Assembly: GCF_050948215.1 (NCBI RefSeq)
Contig: NW_027488916.1
Span: forward strand, 1-64,000
Direction of reading: 5' to 3'
Length of the DNA stretch: 64,000 nucleotides
Source of the DNA: Halictus rubicundus
Lineage: Eukaryota; Arthropoda; Insecta; Hymenoptera; Halictidae
This document shows positions 36,858 to 49,295 of the stretch, piece after piece. A program made the position numbers and the translations under genes. Numbering within the stretch: the stretch's first letter is position 1; every line of letters starts with the position of its first letter. The notes below the pieces were generated by a model. The model was not told the origin of the DNA and searched no databases. It saw nothing but the letters and a program-made list of their open reading frames with translations.

Positions 36858-39410
36858 GACGATAGGATAGGATAGAGGATAGGATAGGATAGAGGATAGG
36901 ATAGACGATAGAGGACAGGATAGGATAGAGGATTTAATAGGATACAGGAAAGGATAGGATTGAGGATAGATGATAGGATAGGATAGAGGATAGGATCGGA
37001 TAGAGGATTGGATAGGATAGGATAGAGGATAGGATAGGGGATTTGATAGGATAGAGGATAGGATAGGATAGAAGATAGGATAGGATAGAGGATAAGATAG
37101 GATAGAGGATTGGATAGCATACAGGATAGGATAGGATAGAGGATAGGATAGGGGATTTGATAGGATAGAGGATAGGATAGGATAGAGGATATTATAGGAT
37201 AGAGGATAGGATAGGATAGAGGATAGGATAGGATAGAGTATAGGATAGGATACGATATACGATAGGATAGGATAGAGGATAGGATAGGATAGAGGATAGG
37301 ATAGAGGATAGGATAGAGGATAGGATAGGATAGAGAATAGGATAGGATAGAGGATGGGATATGATATAGAATAGGATGGGATAGGGAATAGGATAGGATA
37401 GAGGATAGGATAGACGATAGGATAGGATAGAGGATAGGATAGGATAGAGGATAGGATAGGATAGAGGATATTATAGGATAGAGGATAGGATAGGATGGAG
37501 GATAGGATAGGATAGAGGATAGGATAGACGATAGGATAGGATAGAGGATAGGATAGGATAGAGGATAGGATAGGATAGAGGATAGGATAGGATAGAGGAT
37601 AGGATAGGATAGAGGATAGGATAGGATAGAGGATAGGATAGGATAGAGGATAGGATAGGATAGAGGATAGGATAGGATAGAGGATAGGATAGGATAGAGG
37701 ATAGGATAGGATAGAGGATAGGATAGGATAGAGGATAGGATAGGATAGAGGATTGGATAGACGATAGGATAGGATAGATGATAGGATAGGATAGATGATA
37801 GGATAGGATAGATGATAGGATAGGATAGATGATAGGATAGACGGTAGGATAGGATAGAGGATAGGATAGGATAGAGGATAGGATAGGATAGAGGATAAGA
37901 TAGGATAGAGGATAGGATAGGACAGAGGATAGGATAGGATAGAGGATAGGATAGACGATAGGATAGGATAGACGATAGGATAGGATTGAGGATAGATGAT
38001 AGGATAGGATAGAGGATAGGATCGGATAGAGGATTGGATAGGATAGGATAGAGGATAGGATAGGGGATTTGATAGGATAGAGAATAGGATAGGATAGAAG
38101 ATAGGATAGGATAGAGGATAAGATAGGATAGAGGATAGGATAGGATAGAGGATAGGATAGGATAGAGGATAGGATAGGATAGAGGATAAGATAGGATAGA
38201 GGATAGGATAGGATAGAGGATAGGATAGGATAGAGGATAGGATAGGATAGAGGATAGGATAGACGATAGGATAGGATAGAGGATAGGATAGGATAGAGGA
38301 TAGGATAGGATAGAGGATAGGATAGGATAGAGTATAGGATAGGATAGGATAGACGATAGGATAGGATAGAGGATAGGATAGGATAGAGGATAGGATAGGA
38401 TAGAGAATAGGATAGGATGGGATAGGGGATAGGATAGGATAGAGGATAGGATAGACGATAGGATAGGATAGAGGATAGGATAGGATAGAGGATAGGATAG
38501 GATAGAGGATATTATAGGATAGAGGATAGGATAGGATGGAGGATAGGATGGGATAGAGGATAGGATAGACGATAGGATAGGATAGAGGATAGGATAGGAT
38601 AGAGGATAGGATAGGATAGAGGATAGGATAGAGGATAGGATAGGACAGAGGATAGGATAGGGGATTTGATAGGATAGAGGATAGGATAGGATAGAGGATA
38701 GGATAGGATAGAGGATAGGATAGGATAGAGGATAGGATAGGATAGAGGATAGGATAGGATAGAGGATAGGATAGGATAGAGGATAGGATAGGATAGAGGA
38801 TAGGATAGGATAGAGGATAGGATAGGATAGAGGATAGGATAGGATAGAGGATAGGATAGGATAGAGGATAGGATAGGATAGAGGATAGGATAGGATAGAG
38901 GATAGGATAGGATAGAGGATAGGATAGGATAGAGGATAGGATAGGATAGAGGATTGGATAGACGATAGGATAGGATAGAGGATAGGATAGGATAGATGAT
39001 AGGATAGGATAGATGATAGGATAGGATAGAGGATAGGATAGGATAGGGGATTGGATAGACGATAGGATAGGATAGATGATAGGATAGGATAGAGGATAGG
39101 ATAGACGATAGGATAGGATAGAGGATAGGATAGGATAGAGGATAGGATAGGATAGAGGATAGGATAGGATAGAGGATAGGATAGGACAGAGGATAGGATG
39201 GGGGATTTGATAGGATAGAGGATAGGATAGGATAGAGGATAGGATAGGATAGAGGATAGGATAGGATAGAGGATAGGATAGGGGATTTGATAGGATAGAG
39301 GATAGGATAGGATAGAAGATAGGATAGGATAGAGGATAGGATAGGATAGAGGATAGGATAGACGATAGGATAGGATAGAGGATAGGATAGGATAGAGGAT
39401 AGGATAGGAT
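36858..39410 (+). repeat. About 2.8-kb duplication in domain C, copy 2
   Basis: Second copy of 34,050-36,640. It has an extra GATAAGATAGG-containing stretch near 38,150-38,200 relative to copy 1. After about 39,410 it continues with the GAGGACAGG / GATTGG / GATAAGATAGG / GGGGATTT series, whereas copy 1 continues with pure 17-mers, which locates the right end of the duplication. Confidence 0.88.
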
Positions 39411-41251
39411 AGAGGACAGGATAGGATAGAGGATTGGATAGGATAGAGGATAAGATAGGATAGAGGATAGGATAGGACAGAGGATAGGATAGGGGATTTG
39501 ATAGGATAGAGGATAGGATAGGATAGAGGATAGGATAGGATAGAGGATAGGACAGGATGGAGGATAGGATAGGATAGAGGATAGGATAGACGATAGGATA
39601 GGATAGAGGATAGGATAGGATAGAGGATAGGATAGGATAGAGGATAGGATAGGATAGAGGATAGGATAGGATAGAGGATAGGATAGGATAGAGGATAGAA
39701 TAGGATAGAGGATAGGATAGGATAGAGGATAGGATAGGATAGAGGATAGGATAGGATAGAGGATAAGATAGGATAGAGGATAGGATAGGACAGAGGATAC
39801 GATAGGGGATTTGATAGGATAGAGGATAGGATAGGATAGAGGATAGGTTAGGATAGAGGATAGGATAGGATAGAGGATAGGATAGGATAGAGGATAGGAT
39901 AGGGGATTTGATAGGATAGAGGATAGGATAGGATAGAAGATAGGATAGAGGATAGGATAGACGATAGAGGACAGGATAGGATAGAGGATTGGATAGGATA
40001 CAGGAAAGGATCGGATTGAGGATAGATGATAGGATAGGATAGAGGATTGGATAGGATACAGAATAGGATAGGATAGAGGATAGGATAGGGGATTTGATAG
40101 GATAGAGGATAGGATAGGATAGAGGATAGGATAGACGATAGGATAGGATTGAGGATAGATGATAGGATAGGATAGAGGATAGGATCGGATAGAGGATTGG
40201 ATAGGATAGGATAGAGGATAGGATAGGGGATTTGATAGGATAGAGAATAGGATAGGATAGAAGATAGGATAGGATAGAGGATAAGATAGGATAGAGGATA
40301 GGATAGGATAGAGGATAGGATAGGATAGAGGATAGGATAGACGATAGGATAGGATAGGATAGAGGATAGGATAGGATAGAGGATAGGATAGGATAGAGTA
40401 TAGGATAGAGTATAGGATAGGATAGGATAGACGATAGGATAGGATAGAGGATAGGATAGGATAGAGGATAGGATAGAGGATAGGATAGAGGATAGGATAG
40501 GATAGAGAATAGGATAGGATGGGATAGGGGATAGGATAGGATAGAGGATAGGATAGACGATAGGATAGGATAGAGGATAGGATAGGATAGAGGATAGGAT
40601 AGGATAGAGGATATTATAGGATAGAGGATAGGATAGGATGGAGGATAGGATGGGATAGAGGATAGGATAGACGATAGGATAGGATAGAGGATAGGATAGG
40701 ATAGAGGATAGGATAGGATAGAGGATAGGATAGAGGATAGGATAGGACAGAGGATAGGATAGGGGATTTGATAGGATAGAGGATAGGATAGGATAGAGGA
40801 TAGGATAGGATAGAGGATAGGATAGGATAGAGGATAGGATAGGATAGAGGATAGGATAGGATAGAGGATAGGATAGACGATAGGATAGGATAGAGGATAT
40901 GATAGGATAGAGGATAGGATAGGATAGAGGACAGGATAGGATAGAGGATTGGATAGGATAGAGGATAAGATAGGATAGAGGATAGGATAGGACAGAGGAT
41001 AGGATAGGGGATTTGATAGGATAGAGGATAGGATAGGATAGAGGATAGGATAGGATAGAGGATAGGACAGGATGGAGGATAGGATAGGATAGAGGATAGG
41101 ATAGACGATAGGATAGGATAGAGGATAGGATAGGATAGAGGATAGGATAGGATAGAGGATAGGATAGGATAGAGGATAGGATAGGATAGAGGATAGGATA
41201 GGATAGAGGATAGAATAGGATAGAGGATAGGATAGGATAGAGGATAGGATA
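39411..41251 (+). repeat. Domain C mosaic stretch
   Basis: No gene is visible. Two GACAGGATGG units (39,551 and 41,066), an ATACAGGAAAGG unit (40,000) and an ATGGGATAGGGG unit (40,519) are present. The part at about 39,940-40,140 is reused at about 45,540-45,740 (offset 5,605-5,607), so it is a donor-like segment in later rearrangement. Confidence 0.7.
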
Positions 41252-43930
41252 GACGATAGGATAGGATTGAGGATAGATGATAGGATAGGATAGAGGATAG
41301 GATCGGATAGAGGATTGGATAGGATAGGATAGAGGATAGGATAGGGGATTTGATAGGATAGAGAATAGGATAGGATAGAAGATAGGATAGGATAGAGGAT
41401 AAGATAGGATAGAGGATAGGATAGGATAGAGGATAGGATAGGATAGAGGATAGGATAGGATAGAGGATAGGATAGACGATAGGATAGGATAGAGGATAGG
41501 ATAGGATAGAGGATAGGATAGGATAGAGGATAGGATAGGATAGAGTATAGGATAGGATAGGATAGACGATAGGATAGGATAGAGGATAGGATAGGATAGA
41601 GGATAGGATAGAGGATAGGATAGAGGATAGGATAGGATAGAGAATAGGATAGGATGGGATAGGGGATAGGATAGGATAGAGGATAGGATAGACGATAGGA
41701 TAGGATAGAGGATAGGATAGGATAGAGGATAGGATAGGATAGAGGATATTATAGGATAGAGGATAGGATAGGATGGAGGATAGGATGGGATAGAGGATAG
41801 GATAGACGATAGGATAGGATAGAGGATAGGATAGGATAGAGGATAGGATAGGATAGAGGATAGGATAGAGGATAGGATAGGACAGGGGATAGGATAGGGG
41901 ATTTGATAGGATAGAGGAAAGGATAGGATAGAGGATAGGATAGGATAGAGGATAGGATAGGATAGAGGATAGGATAGGATAGAGGATAGGATAGGATAGA
42001 GGATAGGATAGGATAGAGGATAGGATAGGATAGAGGATAGGATAGGATAGAGGATAGGATAGGATAGAGGATAGGATAGGATAGAGGATAGGATAGGATA
42101 GAGGATAGGATAGGATAGAGGATAGGATAGGATAGAGGATAGGATAGGATAGAGGATAGGATAGGATAGAGGATAGGATAGGATAGAGGATAGGATAGGA
42201 TAGAGGATTGGATAGACGATAGGATAGGATAGAGGATAGGATAGGATAGATGATAGGATAGGATAGATGATAGGATAGGATAGAGGATAGGATAGGATAG
42301 AGGATTGGATAGACGATAGGATAGGATAGATGATAGGATAGGATAGAGGATAGGATAGACGATAGGATAGGATAGAGGATAGGATAGGATAGAGGATAGG
42401 ATAGGATAGAGGATAGGATAGGATAGAGGATAGGATAGGACAGAGGATAGGATGGGGGATTTGATAGGATAGAGGATAGGATAGGATAGAGGATAGGATA
42501 GGATAGAGGATAGGATAGGATAGAGGATAGGATAGGGGATTTGATAGGATAGAGGATAGGATAGGATAGAAGATAGGATAGGATAGAGGATAGGATAGGA
42601 TAGAGGATAGGATAGACGATAGGATAGGATAGAGGATAGGATAGGATAGAGGATAGGATAGGATAGAGGACAGGATAGGATAGAGGATTGGATAGGATAG
42701 AGGATAAGATAGGATAGAGGATAGGATAGGACAGAGGATAGGATAGGGGATTTGATAGGATAGAGGATAGGATAGGATAGAGGATAGGATAGGATAGAGG
42801 ATAGGACAGGATGGAGGATAGGATAGGATAGAGGATAGGATAGACGATAGGATAGGATAGAGGATAGGATAGGATAGAGGATAGGATAGGATAGAGGATA
42901 GGATAGGATAGAGGATAGGATAGGATAGAGGATAGGATAGGATAGAGGATAGGATAGGATAGAGGATAGGATAGGATAGAGGATAGGATAGGATAGAGGA
43001 TAGGATAGGATAGAGGTTAGGATAGGATAGAGGATAGGATAGGATAGAGGATAGGATAGGATAGAGGATAGGATAGGATAGAGGATAGGATAGGATAGAG
43101 GATAGGATAGGATAGAGGATTGGATAGACGATAGGATAGGATAGAGGATAGGATAGGATAGATGATAGGATAGGATAGATGATAGGATAGGATAGAGGAT
43201 AGGATAGGATAGAGGATTGGATAGACGATAGGATAGGATAGATGATAGGATAGGATAGAGGATAGGATAGACGATAGGATAGGATAGAGGATAGGATAGG
43301 ATAGAGGATAGGATAGGATAGAGGATAGGATAGGATAGAGGATAGGATAGGACAGAGGATAGGATGGGGGATTTGATAGGATAGAGGATAGGATAGGATA
43401 GAGGATAGGATAGGATAGAGGATAGGATAGGATAGAGGATAGGATAGGGGATTTGATAGGATAGAGGATAGGATAGGATAGAAGATAGGATAGGATAGAG
43501 GATAGGATAGGATAGAGGATAGGATAGACGATAGGATAGGATAGAGGATAGGATAGGATAGAGGATAGGATAGGATAGAGGACAGGATAGGATAGAGGAT
43601 TGGATAGGATAGAGGATAAGATAGGATAGAGGATAGGATAGGACAGAGGATAGGATAGGGGATTTGATAGGATAGAGGATAGGATAGGATAGAGGATAGG
43701 ATAGGATAGAGGATAGGACAGGATGGAGGATAGGATAGGATAGAGGATAGGATAGACGATAGGATAGGATAGAGGATAGGATAGGATAGAGGATAGGATA
43801 GGATAGAGGATAGGATAGGATAGAGGATAGGATAGGATAGAGGATAGGATAGGATAGAGGATAGAATAGGATAGAGGATAGGATAGGATAGAGGATAGGA
43901 TAGGATAGAGGATAGGATAGGATAGAGGAT
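41252..43930 (+). repeat. About 4.4-4.5-kb-offset duplication, copy 1
   Basis: Marker pairs with 45,741-48,350: GACGAT 41,252/45,741 and ATGGGATAGGGG 41,654/46,143 (both 4,489); GGGGATTTGATAGGATAGAGGAAAGG 41,897/46,277 and ATGGGGG 42,452/46,832 (both 4,380); ATGGGGG 43,364/47,783 and GACAGG 43,717/48,136 (both 4,419). The 109-bp drop is a deletion in copy 2 between GATATTATAGG and GGGGATTT. The 39-bp rise is two added 17-mers plus one pentamer. Confidence 0.88.
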
Positions 43931-44949
43931 AAGATAGGATAGAGGATAGGATAGGATAGAGGATAGGATAGGATAGAGGATAGGATAGGATAGAGGATAG
44001 GATAGGATAGAGGATAGGATAGGATAGAGGTTAGGATAGGATAGAGGATAGGATAGGATAGAGGATAGGATAGGATAGAGGATAGGATAGGATAGAGGAT
44101 AGGATAGGATAGAGGATAGGATAGGATAGAGGATTGGATAGACGATAGGATAGGATAGAGGATAGGATAGGATAGATGATAGGATAGGATAGATGATAGG
44201 ATAGGATAGAGGATAGGATAGGATAGAGGATTGGATAGACGATAGGATAGGATAGATGATAGGATAGGATAGAGGATAGGATAGACGATAGGATAGGATA
44301 GAGGATAGGATAGGATAGAGGATAGGATAGGATAGAGGATAGGGTAGGATAGAGGATAGGATAGGACAGAGGATAGGATGGGGGATTTGATAGGATAGAG
44401 GATAGGATAGGATAGAGGATAGGATAGGATAGAGGATAGGATAGGATAGAGGATAGGATAGGGGAGTTGATAGGATAGAGGATAGGATAGGATAGAAGAT
44501 AGGATAGGATAGAGGATAGGATAGGATAGAGGATAGGATAGACGATAGGATAGGATAGAGGATAGGATAGGATAGAGGATAGGATAGGATAGAGGACAGG
44601 ATAGGATAGAGGATTGGATAGGATAGAGGATAAGATAGGATAGAGGATAGGATAGGACAGAGGATAGGATAGGGGATTTGATAGGATAGAGGATAGGATA
44701 GGATAGAGGATAGGATAGGATAGAGGATAGGACAGGATGGAGGATAGGATAGGATAGAGGATAGGATAGACGATAGGATAGGATAGAGGATAGGATAGGA
44801 TAGAGGATAGGATAGGATAGAGGATAGGATAGGATAGAGGATAGGATAGGATAGAGGATAGGATAGGATAGAGGATAGGATAGGATAGAGGATAGAATAG
44901 GATAGAGGATAGGATAGGATAGAGGATAGGATAGGATAGAGGATAGGAT
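43931..44949 (+). repeat. 1,014-bp-offset repeat of the preceding HOR
   Basis: ATGGGGGATTTGAT (43,364/44,378) and GACAGGATGG (43,717/44,731) are both 1,014 bp apart, after a preceding pair 912 bp apart (42,452/43,364 and 42,805/43,717). The 102-bp difference is exactly six 17-mers. So 42.4-44.9 kb holds three copies of a 0.9-1.0-kb HOR that varies by whole units. Confidence 0.85.
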
Positions 44950-45632
44950 AGGATAGAGGATAAGATAGGATAGAGGATAGGATAGGACAGAGGATACGAT
45001 AGGGGATTTGATAGGATAGAGGATAGGATAGGATAGAGGATAGGTTAGGATAGAGGATAGGATAGGATAGAGGATAGGATAGGATAGAGGATAGGATAGG
45101 GGATTTGATAGGATAGAGGATAGGATAGGATAGAAGATAGGATAGGATAGAGGATAGGATAGGATAGAGGCTAGGATAGACGATAGGATAGGATAGAGGA
45201 TAGGATAGGATAGAGGATAGGATAGGATAGAGGATAGAATAGGATAGAGGATAGGATAGGATAGAGGATAGGATAGGATAGAGGATAGGATAGGATAGAG
45301 GATAAGATAGGATAGAGGATAGGATAGGACAGAGGATACGATAGGGGATTTGATAGGATAGAGGATAGGATAGGATAGAGGATAGGTTAGGATAGAGGAT
45401 AGGATAGGATAGAGGATAGGATAGGATAGAGGATAGGATAGGGGATTTGATAGGATAGAGGATTGGATAGGATAGAAGATAGGATAGGATAGAGGATAGG
45501 ATAGGATAGAGGATAGGATAGACGATAGGATAGGATAGAGGATAGGATAGGATAGAGGATAGGATAGACGATAGAGGACAGGATAGGATAGAGGATTGGA
45601 TAGGATACAGGAAAGGATCGGATTGAGGATAG
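44950..45632 (+). repeat. 342-bp tandem duplication
   Basis: The series GATAAGATAGG, GACAGAGG, GATACGATAGGGGATTT, GGTTAGG, GGGGATTTGAT, GAAGATAGG, GACGATAGG occurs twice, with ACGATAGGGG at 44,996 and 45,338, 342 bp apart. Copy 1 ends in a rare GAGGCTAGGATAGACG (CTAGG at 45,171) that copy 2 lacks. The same GAGGCTAGG appears again at 48,559. Confidence 0.8.
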
Positions 45633-45740
45633 ATGATAGGATAGGATAGAGGATTGGATAGGATACAGAATAGGATAGGATAGAGGATAGGATAGGGGAT
45701 TTGATAGGATAGAGGATAGGATAGGATAGAGGATAGGATA

Positions 45741-48350
45741 GACGATAGGATAGGATTGAGGATAGATGATAGGATAGGATAGAGGATAGGATCGGATAGA
45801 GGATTGGATAGGATAGGATAGAGGATAGGATAGGGGATTTGATAGGATAGAGAATAGGATAGGATAGAAGATAGGATAGGATAGAGGATAAGATAGGATA
45901 GAGGATAGGATAGGATAGAGGATAGGATAGGATAGAGGATAGGATAGGATAGAGGATAGGATAGACGATAGGATAGGATAGAGGATAGGATAGGATAGAG
46001 GATAGGATAGGATAGAGGATAGGATAGGATAGAGTATAGGATAGGATAGGATAGACGATAGGATAGGATAGAGGATAGGATAGGATAGAGGATAGGATAG
46101 AGGATAGGATAGAGGATAGGATAGGATAGAGAATAGGATAGGATGGGATAGGGGATAGGATAGGATAGAGGATAGGATAGACGATAGGATAGGATAGAGG
46201 ATAGGATAGGATAGAGGATAGGATAGGATAGAGGATATTATAGGATAGAGGATAGGATAGGATAGAGGATAGGATAGGGGATTTGATAGGATAGAGGAAA
46301 GGATAGGATAGAGGATAGGATAGGATAGAGGATAGGATAGGATAGAGGATAGGATAGGATAGAGGATAGGATAGGATAGAGGATAGGATAGGATAGAGGA
46401 TAGGATAGGATAGAGGATAGGATAGGATAGAGGATAGGATAGGATAGAGGATAGGATAGGATAGAGGATAGGATAGGATAGAGGATAGGATAGGATAGAG
46501 GATAGGATAGGATAGAGGATAGGATAGGATAGAGGATAGGATAGGATAGAGGATAGGATAGGATAGAGGATAGGATAGGATAGAGGATTGGATAGACGAT
46601 AGGATAGGATAGAGGATAGGATAGGATAGATGATAGGATAGGATAGATGATAGGATAGGATAGAGGATAGGATAGGATAGAGGATTGGATAGACGATAGG
46701 ATAGGATAGATGATAGGATAGGATAGAGGATAGGATAGACGATAGGATAGGATAGAGGATAGGATAGGATAGAGGATAGGATAGGATAGAGGATAGGATA
46801 GGATAGAGGATAGGATAGGACAGAGGATAGGATGGGGGATTTGATAGGATAGAGGATAGGATAGGATAGAGGATAGGATAGGATAGAGGATAGGATAGGA
46901 TAGAGGATAGGATAGGATAGAGGATAGGATAGGATAGAGGATAGGATAGGATAGGGGATTTGATAGGATAGAGGATAGGATAGGATAGAAGATAGGATAG
47001 GATAGAGGATAGGATAGGATAGAGGATAGGATAGACGATAGGATAGGATAGAGGATAGGATAGGATAGAGGATAGGATAGGATAGAGGACAGGATAGGAT
47101 AGAGGATTGGATAGGATAGAGGATAAGATAGGATAGAGGATAGGATAGGACAGAGGATAGGATAGGGGATTTGATAGGATAGAGGATAGGATAGGATAGA
47201 GGATAGGATAGGATAGAGGATAGGACAGGATGGAGGATAGGATAGGATAGAGGATAGGATAGACGATAGGATAGGATAGAGGATAGGATAGGATAGAGGA
47301 TAGGATAGGATAGAGGATAGGATAGGATAGAGGATAGGATAGGATAGAGGATAGGATAGGATAGAGGATAGGATAGGATAGAGGATAGGATAGGATAGAG
47401 GATAGGATAGGATAGAGGATAGGATAGGATAGAGGTTAGGATAGGATAGAGGATAGGATAGGATAGAGGATAGGATAGGATAGAGGATAGGATAGGATAG
47501 AGGATAGGATAGGATAGAGGATAGGATAGGATAGAGGATTGGATAGACGATAGGATAGGATAGAGGATAGGATAGGATAGATGATAGGATAGGATAGATG
47601 ATAGGATAGGATAGAGGATAGGATAGGATAGAGGATTGGATAGACGATAGGATAGGATAGATGATAGGATAGGATAGAGGATAGGATAGACGATAGGATA
47701 GGATAGAGGATAGGATAGGATAGAGGATAGGATAGGATAGAGGATAGGATAGGATAGAGGATAGGATAGGACAGAGGATAGGATGGGGGATTTGATAGGA
47801 TAGAGGATAGGATAGGATAGAGGATAGGATAGGATAGAGGATAGGATAGGATAGAGGATAGGATAGGGGATTTGATAGGATAGAGGATAGGATAGGATAG
47901 AAGATAGGATAGGATAGAGGATAGGATAGGATAGAGGATAGGATAGACGATAGGATAGGATAGAGGATAGGATAGGATAGAGGATAGGATAGGATAGAGG
48001 ACAGGATAGGATAGAGGATTGGATAGGATAGAGGATAAGATAGGATAGAGGATAGGATAGGACAGAGGATAGGATAGGGGATTTGATAGGATAGAGGATA
48101 GGATAGGATAGAGGATAGGATAGGATAGAGGATAGGACAGGATGGAGGATAGGATAGGATAGAGGATAGGATAGACGATAGGATAGGATAGAGGATAGGA
48201 TAGGATAGAGGATAGGATAGGATAGAGGATAGGATAGGATAGAGGATAGGATAGGATAGAGGATAGGATAGGATAGAGGATAGAATAGGATAGAGGATAG
48301 GATAGGATAGAGGATAGGATAGGATAGAGGATAGGATAGGATAGAGGATA
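45741..48350 (+). repeat. About 4.4-4.5-kb-offset duplication, copy 2
   Basis: Collinear with 41,252-43,930 apart from a 109-bp deletion near 46,250 and two added 17-mers plus a pentamer near 46,930-46,965. Its left neighbour (45,540-45,740) instead matches 39,940-40,140. That fits a mosaic made by more than one exchange. Confidence 0.88.
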
Positions 48351-48383
48351 AGATAGGATAGAGGATAGGATAGGACAGAGGAT

Positions 48384-49295
48384 ACGATAGGGGATTTGAT
48401 AGGATAGAGGATAGGATAGGATAGAGGATAGGTTAGGATAGAGGTTAGGATAGGATAGAGGATAGGATAGGATAGAGGATAGGATAGGGGATTTGATAGG
48501 ATAGAGGATAGGATAGGATAGAAGATAGGATAGGATAGAGGATAGGATAGGATAGAGGCTAGGATAGACGATAGGATAGGATAGAGGATAGGATAGGATA
48601 GAGGATAGGATAGACGATAGAGGACAGGATAGGATAGAGGATTGGATAGGATACAGGTAAGGATCGGATTGAGGATAGATGATAGGATAGGATAGAGGAT
48701 TGGATAGGATACAGAATAGGATAGGATAGAGGATAGGATAGGGGATTTGATAGGATAGAGGATAGGATAGGATAGAGGATAGGATAGACGATAGGATAGG
48801 ATTGAGGATAGATGATAGGATAGGATAGAGGATAGATCGGATAGAGGATTGGATAGGATAGGATAGAGGATAGGATAGGGGATTTGATAGGATAGAGAAT
48901 AGGATAGGATAGAAGATAGGATAGGATAGAGGATAAGATAGGATAGAGGATAGGATAGGATAGAGGATAGGATAGGATAGAGGATAGGATAGGATAGAGG
49001 ATAGGATAGACGATAGGATAGGATAGAGGATAGGATAGGATAGAGGATAGGATAGGATAGAGGATAGGATAGGATAGAGTATAGGATAGGATAGGATAGA
49101 CGATAGGATAGGATAGAGGATAGGATAGGATAGAGGATAGGATAGAGGATAGGATAGAGGATAGGATAGGATAGAGAATAGGATAGGATGGGATAGGGGA
49201 TAGGATAGGATAGAGGATAGGATAGACGATAGGATAGGATAGAGGATAGGATAGGATAGAGGATATGATAGGATAGAGGATATTATAGGATAGAG
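48384..49295 (+). repeat. 3,045-bp-offset duplicate of 45,338-46,250
   Basis: ACGATAGGGG 45,338/48,384, ACAGG 45,607/48,653 and ATGGGATAGGGG 46,143/49,188 give offsets 3,046, 3,046 and 3,045. The rare GAGGCTAGG at 48,559 is instead shared with 45,171, and with ACGATAGGGG 44,996 it gives offset 3,388. This copy therefore combines features of both 342-bp repeats upstream. ATACAGGTAAGG replaces ATACAGGAAAGG here. Confidence 0.8.

Noticed and set aside
30884..37120. Very long - strand open frame (2,078 codons, Ser/Tyr/Pro/Ile/Leu only)
   Set aside because: It is a direct consequence of the stop-free C-rich strand of the 17-mer. There is no composition change, promoter, codon bias or non-repeat sequence, and the frame crosses a HOR boundary without notice.
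34050..39410. Pair of long direct repeats as LTRs of a retrotransposon
   Set aside because: The 2.8-kb copies are adjacent, made only of satellite units, with no internal coding region, primer-binding site or target duplication.
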